Of a DNA stretch of 33,364 nucleotides, positions 24,768-31,887 are shown piece by piece. The number at the start of each line of letters is the position of its first letter. The first letter of the stretch is position 1. The notes under the pieces are model-generated. The model did no database searches, was not told the origin of the DNA, and saw nothing but the letters and a program-made list of their open reading frames with translations. Where the stretch lies: NCBI GenBank assembly GCA_900314985.1, contig OMXL01000030.1, positions 1-33,364 of the forward strand. The letters run 5' to 3'. The DNA comes from an uncultured Prevotellaceae bacterium. GTDB taxonomy: Bacteria > Bacteroidota > Bacteroidia > Bacteroidales > Bacteroidaceae. A program made the translations under genes and the position numbers.

Positions 24768-25981
24768 TTATCGATGATGGTTGGCTCTTGTGGTTCTTCC
24801 TCCACTATAGGTTCGGGTACAGGGATAGGCGCAGGTTCTGGCTCTGGTGCCTTCTCAACCTCGAAGGGCAGCGGCTGCTCTTTCGCCAACACCTCCTTCA
24901 TGGTTGATGGTTCCTTCTTCGCTGGCTTATACAGTTTGGGGATCAAGTCCTCGTAGAAGTCGTCCTCGTTGCTGTGTGCATCCTTCTGCACCTCACTACG
25001 CAAGTCGTCCTCCAGTCCTGTTGCCAGTATCGTCACCTTCGCATCCTCACCCAGCGAGTCGTCCGTTGCCGTACCCCATATCACATCGATGTTCGGATCC
25101 AGCTGGTCAAAGAACTCGTCAATCTCCTGCAGCTCACGCACAAAGATAGAATGCTCCTCGCTGGAATAGATATTAAACAAGATGCGCTTCGCCTTGCCAA
25201 TGTCGTTGCCATAGAGCAGTGGCGAGTCCAGCGCGTTCAGGATAGCCTTCTCCACACGATGCTCACCACTGGCCCTACCCATGGCCATGATGGCACCACC
25301 ACCGTTCTTCATCGTCGTCTCCACATCTTTGAAGTCACTCTTGATGCCCCCATCGCTGGGCAGTGTAATCAGTTCTGCGATGCCCTTCACCGCATCCATC
25401 AGGATGTTGTCAGCCCGCTTGAACGCCTCCTTCACCGACAGCTCCGAGTCCGCATAGATGTCGCACAACCTCTCGTTGTTCACGATGAGCAGCGCATCCA
25501 CGTTCCTGCGCATCTCGTCCACACCCTTCAGCGCCTTGATGATCTTCTTTTTCTTCTCAAAGTAGAACGGTATCGTCACCACGCCCACTGTCAGCAGACC
25601 CATCTCCTTGGCGATGCCTGCCACCAGCGGAGCAGCACCAGTACCAGTGCCACCACCCATGCCTGCTGTCACGAACACCATCTTCGTGCCATCGCTCAGC
25701 AGCTTCCTGATATCCTCGAAGCTCTCCTCGCACTCGCGCTTTCCCTGTTCAGGATTGCCACCGGCACCCAGGCCAGCACCCAGTTGTATCTTGTAAGGCA
25801 CTGGCGAGCGCGACAGCGACTGACTGTCCGTATTCATCACCGCATACGTCACGCCCCCCACCTTGTCGAGGTACATGTTGCGTACGGCGTTACATCCGCC
25901 ACCACCAACACCCACCACCTTGATGATGCCCTGCATCTTATCCTCTACGGGAGCCACAAAGTCCAATATATCGTTTGCCAT
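24722..25981 (-). CDS. ftsZ: FtsZ-family GTPase, divergent and outside a division cluster
   Basis: A tubulin-like GTPase of 419 residues starting MANDILDFVAPVEDKMQGII. Present are GVGGGGCNAV (25-33), NTDSQSL, the tubulin signature GGGTGTG (109-115), and VDALLIVNNERL. The T7 loop reads KSDFKD (214-219): both catalytic Asp are kept, but the usual Asn is Lys and the usual Ala is Lys. After residue 330 comes a long Pro/Glu linker (APEPEPAPIPVPEPIV). The protein ends TIIDKWKSWLSRLAKNVAE, a Trp-containing amphipathic helix, instead of the acidic DNVD-type peptide known from Bacteroides FtsZ. Neighbours are not ftsA, ftsQ or mur genes, so a second FtsZ paralog is likely. Start 25981 fits the promoter at 26006; an in-frame ATG at 26047 precedes it. 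Confidence 0.9.
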   Translation of the reverse strand: MANDILDFVAPVEDKMQGIIKVVGVGGGGCNAVRNMYLDKVGGVTYAVMNTDSQSLSRSPVPYKIQLGAGLGAGGNPEQGKRECEESFEDIRKLLSDGTKMVFVTAGMGGGTGTGAAPLVAGIAKEMGLLTVGVVTIPFYFEKKKKIIKALKGVDEMRRNVDALLIVNNERLCDIYADSELSVKEAFKRADNILMDAVKGIAELITLPSDGGIKSDFKDVETTMKNGGGAIMAMGRASGEHRVEKAILNALDSPLLYGNDIGKAKRILFNIYSSEEHSIFVRELQEIDEFFDQLDPNIDVIWGTATDDSLGEDAKVTILATGLEDDLRSEVQKDAHSNEDDFYEDLIPKLYKPAKKEPSTMKEVLAKEQPLPFEVEKAPEPEPAPIPVPEPIVEEEPQEPTIIDKWKSWLSRLAKNVAE

Positions 25982-26005
25982 AATCCCTGTTTTTTCAATA
26001 TTTGT

Positions 26006-26014
26006 GCAAAGATA
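26006..26014 (-). promoter_or_regulatory. Promoter of the ftsZ-hydrolase unit
   Basis: The minus strand reads TATCTTTGC, a full match to TAnnTTTGC, 25 nt upstream of the chosen ftsZ ATG, predicting a leader under 20 nt. It lies just after the terminator of the dnaB unit, so ftsZ is transcribed independently. Confidence 0.65.
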
Positions 26015-26031
26015 CACAATTCCCACGACAT

Positions 26032-26058
26032 AAAAAAATCTCTGCAAGGCTTGCGGAG
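26032..26058 (-). terminator. Intrinsic terminator of the dnaB unit
   Basis: On the minus strand CTCCGCAA and TTGCAGAG form an 8-bp stem with one G-U pair around a 3-nt loop, followed by A then seven T. It lies between the YbjN-like gene and the ftsZ promoter. Confidence 0.7.
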
Positions 26059-26071
26059 AAATATTTGAGAT

Positions 26072-26134
26072 CAGCCCTCAGCCTTCAGCCATCAGCCATC
26101 TTACATCATCCATTACACTCCTGCATTCTGCATT
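26072..26134. repeat. Heptanucleotide tandem array at the end of the YbjN-like gene
   Basis: Nine 7-mers in register: CAGCCCT, CAGCCTT, CAGCCAT, CAGCCAT, CTTACAT, CATCCAT, TACACTC, CTGCATT, CTGCATT. On the gene strand the last units encode the C-terminal residues CRMQECNG and the stop codon (26106-26108). Confidence 0.75.
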
Positions 26135-26681
26135 TTTCTATCTCCAGTTCCAACATCCTAGATGTTCTGAAGAAACTGTTCAGGATCAGTTTCAAGTATC
26201 CTTCTACTTCTTGAATTTCTGGTACTAGCAGGAAATGTTTCTTGATGTGCAGTGCCACGTCATCAGAATCCGATATGGTATAGACAACTGAAAGCGTATC
26301 ACGCAGATTAACCTCATTCACCACCTGACGAACCCTTGCAAACTCATCAATATCGAACTTTGAGAAGCTGTGGCACCATGGCCATATCAGGTTAACAAAC
26401 ATACAGTCATTAGCGGCTTCCATCAGGAATATCACACCTTGGTACTCGAATTGAATGCGTCCAGCTTCATCGTATTTAGGCTCACTCCCGATATTCTCAA
26501 TGGTTCTTAAAGCCAATTGCCTTGTACTAATCGTCTCTTCCATACAGCTTCCATTTACTTCATTATTCATCGGTTCTGGCTCTATGTTAGGCCCATAGTC
26601 ATCGCTATGGTCCTCATGATAATAACGCCAGATGTTGTATATCACAACGAATACCAGTATTCCAATTATATGCCACGTCAT
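26106..26681 (-). CDS. Membrane-anchored protein with a possible YbjN-like domain
   Basis: 191 residues. Residues 1-19 (MTWHIIGILVFVVIYNIW) form one membrane helix, then an acidic linker. Residues about 60-185 have the alpha/beta pattern of YbjN/type III-chaperone-like folds: FEYQGVIFLMEA, NLIWPWCHSF, RVRQVVNEVN, TLSVVYTIS, HIKKHFLLVP and a long last helix. The fold is a guess from pattern alone, and no catalytic motif is seen. The final residues come from a heptanucleotide repeat. Two nt separate it from the WYL-like gene upstream, and the terminator at 26032 follows, making it the last gene of the dnaB unit. Confidence 0.75.
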   Translation of the reverse strand: MTWHIIGILVFVVIYNIWRYYHEDHSDDYGPNIEPEPMNNEVNGSCMEETISTRQLALRTIENIGSEPKYDEAGRIQFEYQGVIFLMEAANDCMFVNLIWPWCHSFSKFDIDEFARVRQVVNEVNLRDTLSVVYTISDSDDVALHIKKHFLLVPEIQEVEGYLKLILNSFFRTSRMLELEIEKCRMQECNG

Positions 26682-26683
26682 AA

Positions 26684-26953
26684 TTAGTATATTCTTTTAA
26701 AATCATCACCTATCTGTCGCCAAAATACATGCCTGAACGCATGTCCATTCACTTTAAGAATACGACAAATCTTGAAAGTTCTGTCAGCCTCGATATCCTC
26801 ACGATAAGCCTGGATATATCCTCCTCCGTTATAATTTGAATAATCGATATTAGAAATCCTGCAAGTAAATATCATGCCACTACGCGTACAGTATTCAATT
26901 ACGATGGAGTCTTTTAGTCGTATTGCCCTGTCAATCACCTCCTCGATAGCCAT
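26684..26953 (-). CDS. Stand-alone WYL-like domain protein
   Basis: 89 residues, apparently a single WYL-like domain: an N-terminal helix (MAIEEVIDRAIRLKD), then IVIEYCTRSGMIFTCRISNI, GGYIQAYRED, and RTFKICRILKVNG, following the WYL order of strand, tripeptide region and R-x-F-x-x-x-R-I. WYL domains bind nucleic-acid or nucleotide ligands and usually sit in transcription regulators; in some bacteria they are attached to PIF1 helicases as single-stranded DNA-binding modules. No helix-turn-helix is present here. The start overlaps the dnaB 3' end by 23 nt and sits next to GAGGAGG-type purines within the gene, suggesting coupled translation with dnaB and perhaps a helicase-related role. Confidence 0.75.
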   Translation of the reverse strand: MAIEEVIDRAIRLKDSIVIEYCTRSGMIFTCRISNIDYSNYNGGGYIQAYREDIEADRTFKICRILKVNGHAFRHVFWRQIGDDFKRIY

Positions 26954-28472
26954 CTATTGCCGCCAATTTAAAGGGGTCATATTCTGTTTGAGAAAAAAGC
27001 ATGTCACCATTCTCTCCATTGACTTTGGAACCAATAATCTCTCCCCCTGCAGAAACAGGAAGGCTGGGGTCATCGTCAAGATCTGCATAGAGCGTATATT
27101 CACCAAGGAATTTCGTCAACACAATTCCTGTAGCACCCTTTCTGTGCTTCGAGATGATAACCTCTGCCTTATTATGATAGTCAATAGCACCATCCGAACT
27201 GGCACCAATACCAAAATACTCAGGACGGTGAAGGAATATCACCATATCAGCATCCTGCTCGATAGCTCCCGACTCTCTAAGGTCAGACAACTGCGGACGC
27301 TTTCCCTCTGCCCCATTACGTGATTCTACGTTACGGTTCAACTGGCTCAGTGCCAACACTGGAATGTTCAACTCCTTAGCCAATCCCTTTAGCGAACGGG
27401 ATATCAGCGACACTTCCTCTTGGCGACTATTAAACTTCATACCACTGGCTGTCATCAACTGCAGATAGTCAATCATCACCAACTTCACCCCATGTTCCCT
27501 TACCAGACGACGCACTTTTGACCTCAAGTCCATGATGGACAAACCCGCCGTGTCGTCAATATACAAAGGAGCATCTATCAGTTTCTGAATCTTCTTGTCC
27601 AGTCGCAGCAAGTCAGGGCCATCCAACTGACCACTCACCAACTTCATACCCTCAATCTTACAAGCATTCGATATCAAACGATTGGTCAACTGCACATCCG
27701 ACATCTCCAGCGAGAAGAACGCCATAGGTATCTTCTGGTCTGCTGCAATATTCTTTGCCATCGACAGTGCAAAAGCCGTTTTTCCCATGGCAGGGCGAGC
27801 AGCAATAATCACCAAGTCAGAGTTCTGCCACCCTAACGTCTTTTCGTCTAAAGCCACTATTCCCGATGATATTCCAGACAGCCCACCCTTCTTGGCATAG
27901 GCCTGCATAATCGTTTCCTTAGCCTTGTCTACAATGGGAGCCAACACAGAATAATCCTTTTTGATATTCTTCTGCGACAACTCAAACAACGAACCCTCTG
28001 CTTCGTCTATCACGTCTTTGATGTCATAAGACTCATCATAGACTTTCTTGCCAATCACGTTGACATACTGGATCATCTGCCTGGCCAGATACTTCTCTGC
28101 TACGATATTGGCATGATACTCCACATTGGCAGAGGTCGCCACTTTTGAACTCAACTCGGCAATATAGCCAGGACCTCCGACCTCTTCCAACTTACCCATC
28201 TTTCCCAGCTTGTCAATAACTGTCAAGACATCTATCGGGCTATCCTCCACGCTGAGACTACGAATGGCATCATACACCATCTGGTTTCTTGGCTCATAGA
28301 AACTCTCAGGAGCCAGACTGTCGCCAACCTCCATAAAGGCATCCTTGTCAATCATCAATGCCCCCAGCACAGCCATCTCCACCTCACTGGCATGAGGCTG
28401 CACGTGGGCATATTCCAAAGGACTTGCCACCTGCTGTCCCCTACGCTGATATGTTCTTCTCTCCTCCGCCAT
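26931..28472 (-). CDS. dnaB: Replicative DNA helicase DnaB
   Basis: DnaB is the hexameric helicase that unwinds DNA at the replication fork. The 513 residues comprise an N-terminal helical domain (ASEVEMAVLGALMIDKDAF; residues 28-130), a linker, and a RecA-like domain with Walker A ARPAMGKTA (225-233), FFSLEMSDVQL (252-262), Walker B KLVMIDYLQLM (330-340), ALSQLNRNVE and the arginine-containing SDLRESGAIEQDAD region. Length and motifs are complete and no intein is present. It is the third gene of a five-gene unit that also encodes a tail-anchored small protein, a helical protein and a WYL-like protein. Whether it is the only dnaB of the genome cannot be told, but a broken partial copy lies at 23116-23330. 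Confidence 0.97.
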   Translation of the reverse strand: MAEERRTYQRRGQQVASPLEYAHVQPHASEVEMAVLGALMIDKDAFMEVGDSLAPESFYEPRNQMVYDAIRSLSVEDSPIDVLTVIDKLGKMGKLEEVGGPGYIAELSSKVATSANVEYHANIVAEKYLARQMIQYVNVIGKKVYDESYDIKDVIDEAEGSLFELSQKNIKKDYSVLAPIVDKAKETIMQAYAKKGGLSGISSGIVALDEKTLGWQNSDLVIIAARPAMGKTAFALSMAKNIAADQKIPMAFFSLEMSDVQLTNRLISNACKIEGMKLVSGQLDGPDLLRLDKKIQKLIDAPLYIDDTAGLSIMDLRSKVRRLVREHGVKLVMIDYLQLMTASGMKFNSRQEEVSLISRSLKGLAKELNIPVLALSQLNRNVESRNGAEGKRPQLSDLRESGAIEQDADMVIFLHRPEYFGIGASSDGAIDYHNKAEVIISKHRKGATGIVLTKFLGEYTLYADLDDDPSLPVSAGGEIIGSKVNGENGDMLFSQTEYDPFKLAAIDGYRGGD

Positions 28473-28477
28473 ACCCC

Positions 28478-28918
28478 TTATTTCTCACTGTCTATCTTCT
28501 TCAGTTTACCCTCTGCCCAGCTTTTGTTCGCTTTGGTTGTTGTCGACAATGCGTTGATAATCTTCCTCTTGTCAGCATCCTCCAAAGAGTCGAAACGCTC
28601 CTTCATCTCCAGGACAATGAACTTCCCATAGTCATTCTCATCCTGTAGGTTCTCTATCAGTTCGTCCACATTCATCGCCTTGATTTTCTTGTCCCTTTCT
28701 TCGATACGGGCATCGAACAACAGGTGGAAGATGCTGTCCTTGAGAGGCTTGTCATGCGACAACCACCTGCTGCTGTACAGCAAGACCAACTCCTGTCGTG
28801 AAATGCTTGGCAGCATATCCACGCACTTTCTTAACTCCACATCATTCCAGCCCGAATAATACGCCTTCTTTGCTTGTTGCAAAATGTAATCAAAATCTGT
28901 CATAGTCACCCCATTCAT
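28478..28918 (-). CDS. Uncharacterised helical protein upstream of dnaB
   Basis: Not recognised. 146 residues predicted mostly helical and strongly charged, with segments DYILQQAKKAYYSGWNDVEL, VDMLPSISRQELVLLYSSRW and DADKRKIINALSTTTKANKS, ending KLKKIDSEK. There is no signal peptide or membrane segment, so it is cytoplasmic. The start at 28918 overlaps the stop of the upstream small gene as ATGA; a second ATG at 28903 (MTDFDYIL) is possible. It ends 5 nt before the dnaB start codon, so it is surely in the same operon. An accessory or loading role for DnaB would be a guess from position only. Confidence 0.75.
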   Translation of the reverse strand: MNGVTMTDFDYILQQAKKAYYSGWNDVELRKCVDMLPSISRQELVLLYSSRWLSHDKPLKDSIFHLLFDARIEERDKKIKAMNVDELIENLQDENDYGKFIVLEMKERFDSLEDADKRKIINALSTTTKANKSWAEGKLKKIDSEK

Positions 28919-29139
28919 TTTTCTAATATCATGAAAACAATGGAAATAGACATCAATATGTAAATTATGTAATGACCCGTAACAATCCTGTTTGCGCGTT
29001 TGAGTTCTTTTGTCAGCCGCACTACTTGACTATTCGCATCATCTAACTCTCCTCTCAACTTATTCTCTACTTTTTCTTGTTCCAGAGCAATGTCAATCAA
29101 CTCTTCTTTCGTCTTGTCAACTAAACCGAATTTTTCCAT
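28915..29139 (-). CDS. Small tail-anchored coiled-coil protein
   Basis: 74 residues from the start at 29139 (MEKFGLVDKTKEELIDIALE). The middle is a heptad-like coiled coil (EKVENKLRGELDDANSQVV, then KELKRANR), and the C-terminus is one membrane helix (HYIIYILMSISIVFMIL) followed by EK. So it is a tail-anchored inner-membrane protein with its body in the cytoplasm. An upstream in-frame ATG at 29187 would add 16 residues and overlap the putative promoter. It is the first gene of the dnaB unit and overlaps the next gene by 4 nt. Function unknown; membrane tethering of a partner is suggested by the architecture. Confidence 0.7.
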   Translation of the reverse strand: MEKFGLVDKTKEELIDIALEQEKVENKLRGELDDANSQVVRLTKELKRANRIVTGHYIIYILMSISIVFMILEK

Positions 29140-29185
29140 GATGTTTACTTTTTTGTTACACATTAGAATAATTATATTTCTCGCC

Positions 29186-29194
29186 ACAAAAGTA
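29186..29194 (-). promoter_or_regulatory. Possible promoter of the dnaB unit
   Basis: The minus strand reads TACTTTTGT, matching TAnnTTTG but lacking the final C, 47 nt upstream of the ATG at 29139. No good -33 TTTG is seen. Confidence 0.4.
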
Positions 29195-29253
29195 GTGATT
29201 ATCTACCTGTCTTTAAAGGAATTCACGAAAACCAGCCTTGCGAAAAACGAACT

Positions 29254-29781
29254 TTATTCCCAGGTTATCAGTTCGCGAGGCAGATGGATTTTCTTTGCCT
29301 CCCCTCGTGAACCTTTGATATAGTAGCTTTCAGAAAGATTACTGCCCAACAAAGTGACAAAAGTCTTTCTGATACGTGCACACTTCTCATTGATGGAGTT
29401 CAGCAGTGGGTTCGTCACATCTTCTATGCTCTGTATCGCTCTTTCTGTGAGTCCCCAAGGTCTTATCTCAGAGTATATCTTTGTTAGTTCTTGTCTATAA
29501 TCAGGCAGATTCTTAAAGACAATGCCTTCTGGGTGTTTAAGGAACAATACATATACAGACCTTACCAAAGGCTCCATGTGTACCTCTTTGTGCTCTTCAC
29601 CTAGGTATATCCTATAATTCTTGCTGACAGTTAATCTGAGTAAAGGCTGTTCTGTATGCAGAAGAGAAGTTATCTCTTTTTCAGAAAAGCCGTAGTCTTT
29701 CAATTTCTGCACCATGTCCTTTAGATCTTGTACAAGAGCATTGTAAAGACCATTATTTTCGTTGTCGTTTGTGTTTTTCAT
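29254..29781 (-). CDS. Uncharacterised protein, copy B of a paralogous pair (possible winged helix)
   Basis: 175 residues, no named family recognised. It shares the core of the protein at 24123-24767: VHMEPLVRSVYVLFLKHPEG then IVFKNLPDYRQELTKIY, NPLLNSINEKCARIRKTF, SYYIKGS and the ending LPRELITWE. It differs in the N-terminal helix (GLYNALVQDLKDMVQKLKDY). The conserved order of an aromatic helix, H-P-E-G-I turn, and a basic helix with Cys-x-Arg-Ile-Arg/Lys-Lys could be a winged helix; this is inference. It lies 53 nt downstream of the PIF1-like gene with no promoter between, so it is probably the last gene of that unit. Confidence 0.75.
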   Translation of the reverse strand: MKNTNDNENNGLYNALVQDLKDMVQKLKDYGFSEKEITSLLHTEQPLLRLTVSKNYRIYLGEEHKEVHMEPLVRSVYVLFLKHPEGIVFKNLPDYRQELTKIYSEIRPWGLTERAIQSIEDVTNPLLNSINEKCARIRKTFVTLLGSNLSESYYIKGSRGEAKKIHLPRELITWE

Positions 29782-29834
29782 AGTAGGTTAGTTTTGTTGG
29801 TTGATATTTTTAGTCCTCGGTTCAATCTCGTATC

Positions 29835-31883
29835 TCACTCCTCAGTGAATACCTGTTTCTTAATCAGTCTAAGCAGGTATTCGAGTGCTTTTGGTGCCTT
29901 TTCTCGTGCTGTTGACAACTTCTGAGCGAACTCCTCCTCAGTGATGTCCGAATTGAAGTCATCCACCAACTCTCGAGGATCGTCAGATGTCTTCACAAGC
30001 ACCAAGCCCTTTCGTTTCATCAGATAACGGAGCGACAGAATTCCTTTGTTGTACTTGGGCTTTGCCTTGATGAGTTCCTGCATCAGATTAAGGCCATTGT
30101 CGCCAATATGCATCTCGTTGAGCATGGCAATCATGTAGAGCACCTTGCAGTCTGGCGTTGACATGTCGAAGACATCACCCATCAGCACATTCACTGCATC
30201 AGCCTCTTCATAACGTTCAAGTTTTGCCAGACAGCGCGACTTCACATAGAGTGCCTCCTGACATTGATGCTGAGCCAACACACTATCAGCATACTTCAAA
30301 GCCTGCTCATATTTGCCTGCATAGAGGCTTAACAGAGCCACAAGGTACTTAGGTGCCCAGTGGTCTGCCTCCATCAGCGATGCAGGAACCTCCTCTACAC
30401 ACCCATAAAGATCTTCGTCACAGATCACAGTATCGAGGAAACGCTTCGTCTGCTGCATGGCTTCCTTGATGTCACCAGCTTCAGCTTTCTTCTGCACCAG
30501 CATCAAGTACTGCTTGGCAGCCTCATCATAGTCGTGATGCGCCAGCAACTGATAGACGGCCTTCCCGCTCTCTATCTCGCTGTTAATCACCTGCTCGTCA
30601 TTATAGCCATTGGCATACGACAGCACCTCACGGCTCGTATGAGCATACTGAGGAATGATGGGGCGTGAGAGGAACAAGCCGCCCAACGAGCGTACACGGC
30701 TCAAAGCCACATAGAGTTGGCCTGCAGCAAACATTCCCCTACTCAGATCAAGGTAGAGCTTGTCGAACGTCATGCCTTGGCTCTTATGGACGGTGATGGC
30801 CCAAGCCAGTCGAAGCGGATACTGCGTGAAGGTACCCATCAGTTCCTTCTTCATCTTCCGTGCCTCCTTGTCGTACTCGTAGCTAAACGACTCCCACGAG
30901 CAGTTGGGTACCACGTATGTGGATCCTCCGTCCGTAGTCACCTGTATCTCGTCCTTGCTCAGCTTGGTGACGGTACCGATAGTGCCATTCACCCAACGCT
31001 TCTGCTGATCGTTACGGGTGAACATCACCTGTGCACCCACTTTCAGTTTTAAGGTCAAGTCCACAGGAAAACGCTTCTCCTCGAACTTTCCTGTCACTGT
31101 TCCTTCGTAGGTGTACTCCTCAGCCTCAATCTCAGCCAGTTGCTTCTGATTGATGCTGTCTGCCGTCTTGTTGAGCGAAGCCAAGGTGATTACCATGCCA
31201 TCCTCCTTGGTAGGCTGACAAACACGCTCATTCAGGTGCATCAGGTTCTCTGGTGTCGTCTTGTTCAGACGCACGTTCTCCAGGATGCGCAGAAAATCCT
31301 GATCCTCCTGGCGGTACACCTTTTGGAACTCAATCTTCACCAGTCGCATACGCTTGATGACGTCTGCCTTGTAGAAGAAGCAGTCATCCGTATGGTAGAG
31401 GTCGTTCATCAGTTCCCCTTCAGCGCCACGCTTTAGCACTGGTGGTAGCTGGAACATGTCACCCACGAAGATGACCTGCTTGCCGCCAAAGGGCAACGAC
31501 GAACGCAGCGTCTTGCGCATCGTGTAGTCTATGGCATCAATGATGTCACAGCGTACCATCGACACCTCATCGATGATAATGGTGTCCGTATGGATCAGCG
31601 TCAAGATGCGTGCCTCACTCATCTTACCCATCGTGCCTGGCGTGCAGACATCCATAGGCAGTCCGAAGAACGAGTGGATGGTATCGCCACCCGCTAAGAT
31701 GGCTGCCACACCCGTAGGTGCCAGTGTGATGAACTGCTTGTCCACAATCTTCTGCACGTTGCGCAAAAAGGTTGTCTTACCTGTTCCTGCCCTACCAGTA
31801 AGGAAGAAACTACTGTTGGTGTTGGCAATCAGCTCGAAAGCCATCACCTGCTGTTTGTTCTGTGTGTCGATCATGTTCTCCAT
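29835..31883 (-). CDS. PIF1-like superfamily 1 helicase with helical-repeat C-terminus
   Basis: 682 residues. Residues 1-430 are a PIF1/RecD-type 5'-3' helicase: Walker A GRAGTGKTTFL (30-40), LAPTGVAAILAGGDTIHSFF, Walker B IIIDEVSMV (102-110), the Q-containing GDMFQLPPV, and the UvrD-like C-terminal motif ITVHKSQGMTFD with YVALSRVRSL. From about 440 on the sequence is helical with paired-helix repeats resembling TPR (GKYEQALKYADSVLAQHQ, EALYVKSRCLAKLERYEEAD). It ends in a charged segment that may bind a partner. The start is ATG at 31883; an upstream TTG in the same frame overlaps the preceding gene. It follows two paralogous unknown genes and precedes copy B of the pair. It probably resolves G-quadruplex, R-loop or stalled-fork structures, by family. 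Confidence 0.92.
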   Translation of the reverse strand: MENMIDTQNKQQVMAFELIANTNSSFFLTGRAGTGKTTFLRNVQKIVDKQFITLAPTGVAAILAGGDTIHSFFGLPMDVCTPGTMGKMSEARILTLIHTDTIIIDEVSMVRCDIIDAIDYTMRKTLRSSLPFGGKQVIFVGDMFQLPPVLKRGAEGELMNDLYHTDDCFFYKADVIKRMRLVKIEFQKVYRQEDQDFLRILENVRLNKTTPENLMHLNERVCQPTKEDGMVITLASLNKTADSINQKQLAEIEAEEYTYEGTVTGKFEEKRFPVDLTLKLKVGAQVMFTRNDQQKRWVNGTIGTVTKLSKDEIQVTTDGGSTYVVPNCSWESFSYEYDKEARKMKKELMGTFTQYPLRLAWAITVHKSQGMTFDKLYLDLSRGMFAAGQLYVALSRVRSLGGLFLSRPIIPQYAHTSREVLSYANGYNDEQVINSEIESGKAVYQLLAHHDYDEAAKQYLMLVQKKAEAGDIKEAMQQTKRFLDTVICDEDLYGCVEEVPASLMEADHWAPKYLVALLSLYAGKYEQALKYADSVLAQHQCQEALYVKSRCLAKLERYEEADAVNVLMGDVFDMSTPDCKVLYMIAMLNEMHIGDNGLNLMQELIKAKPKYNKGILSLRYLMKRKGLVLVKTSDDPRELVDDFNSDITEEEFAQKLSTAREKAPKALEYLLRLIKKQVFTEE

Positions 31884-31887
31884 TGTT

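Noticed and set aside
24722-28472. The FtsZ/DnaB block considered as a prophage or plasmid segment
   Set aside because: No integrase, capsid, terminase, relaxase, partition or attachment-site sequence is seen.
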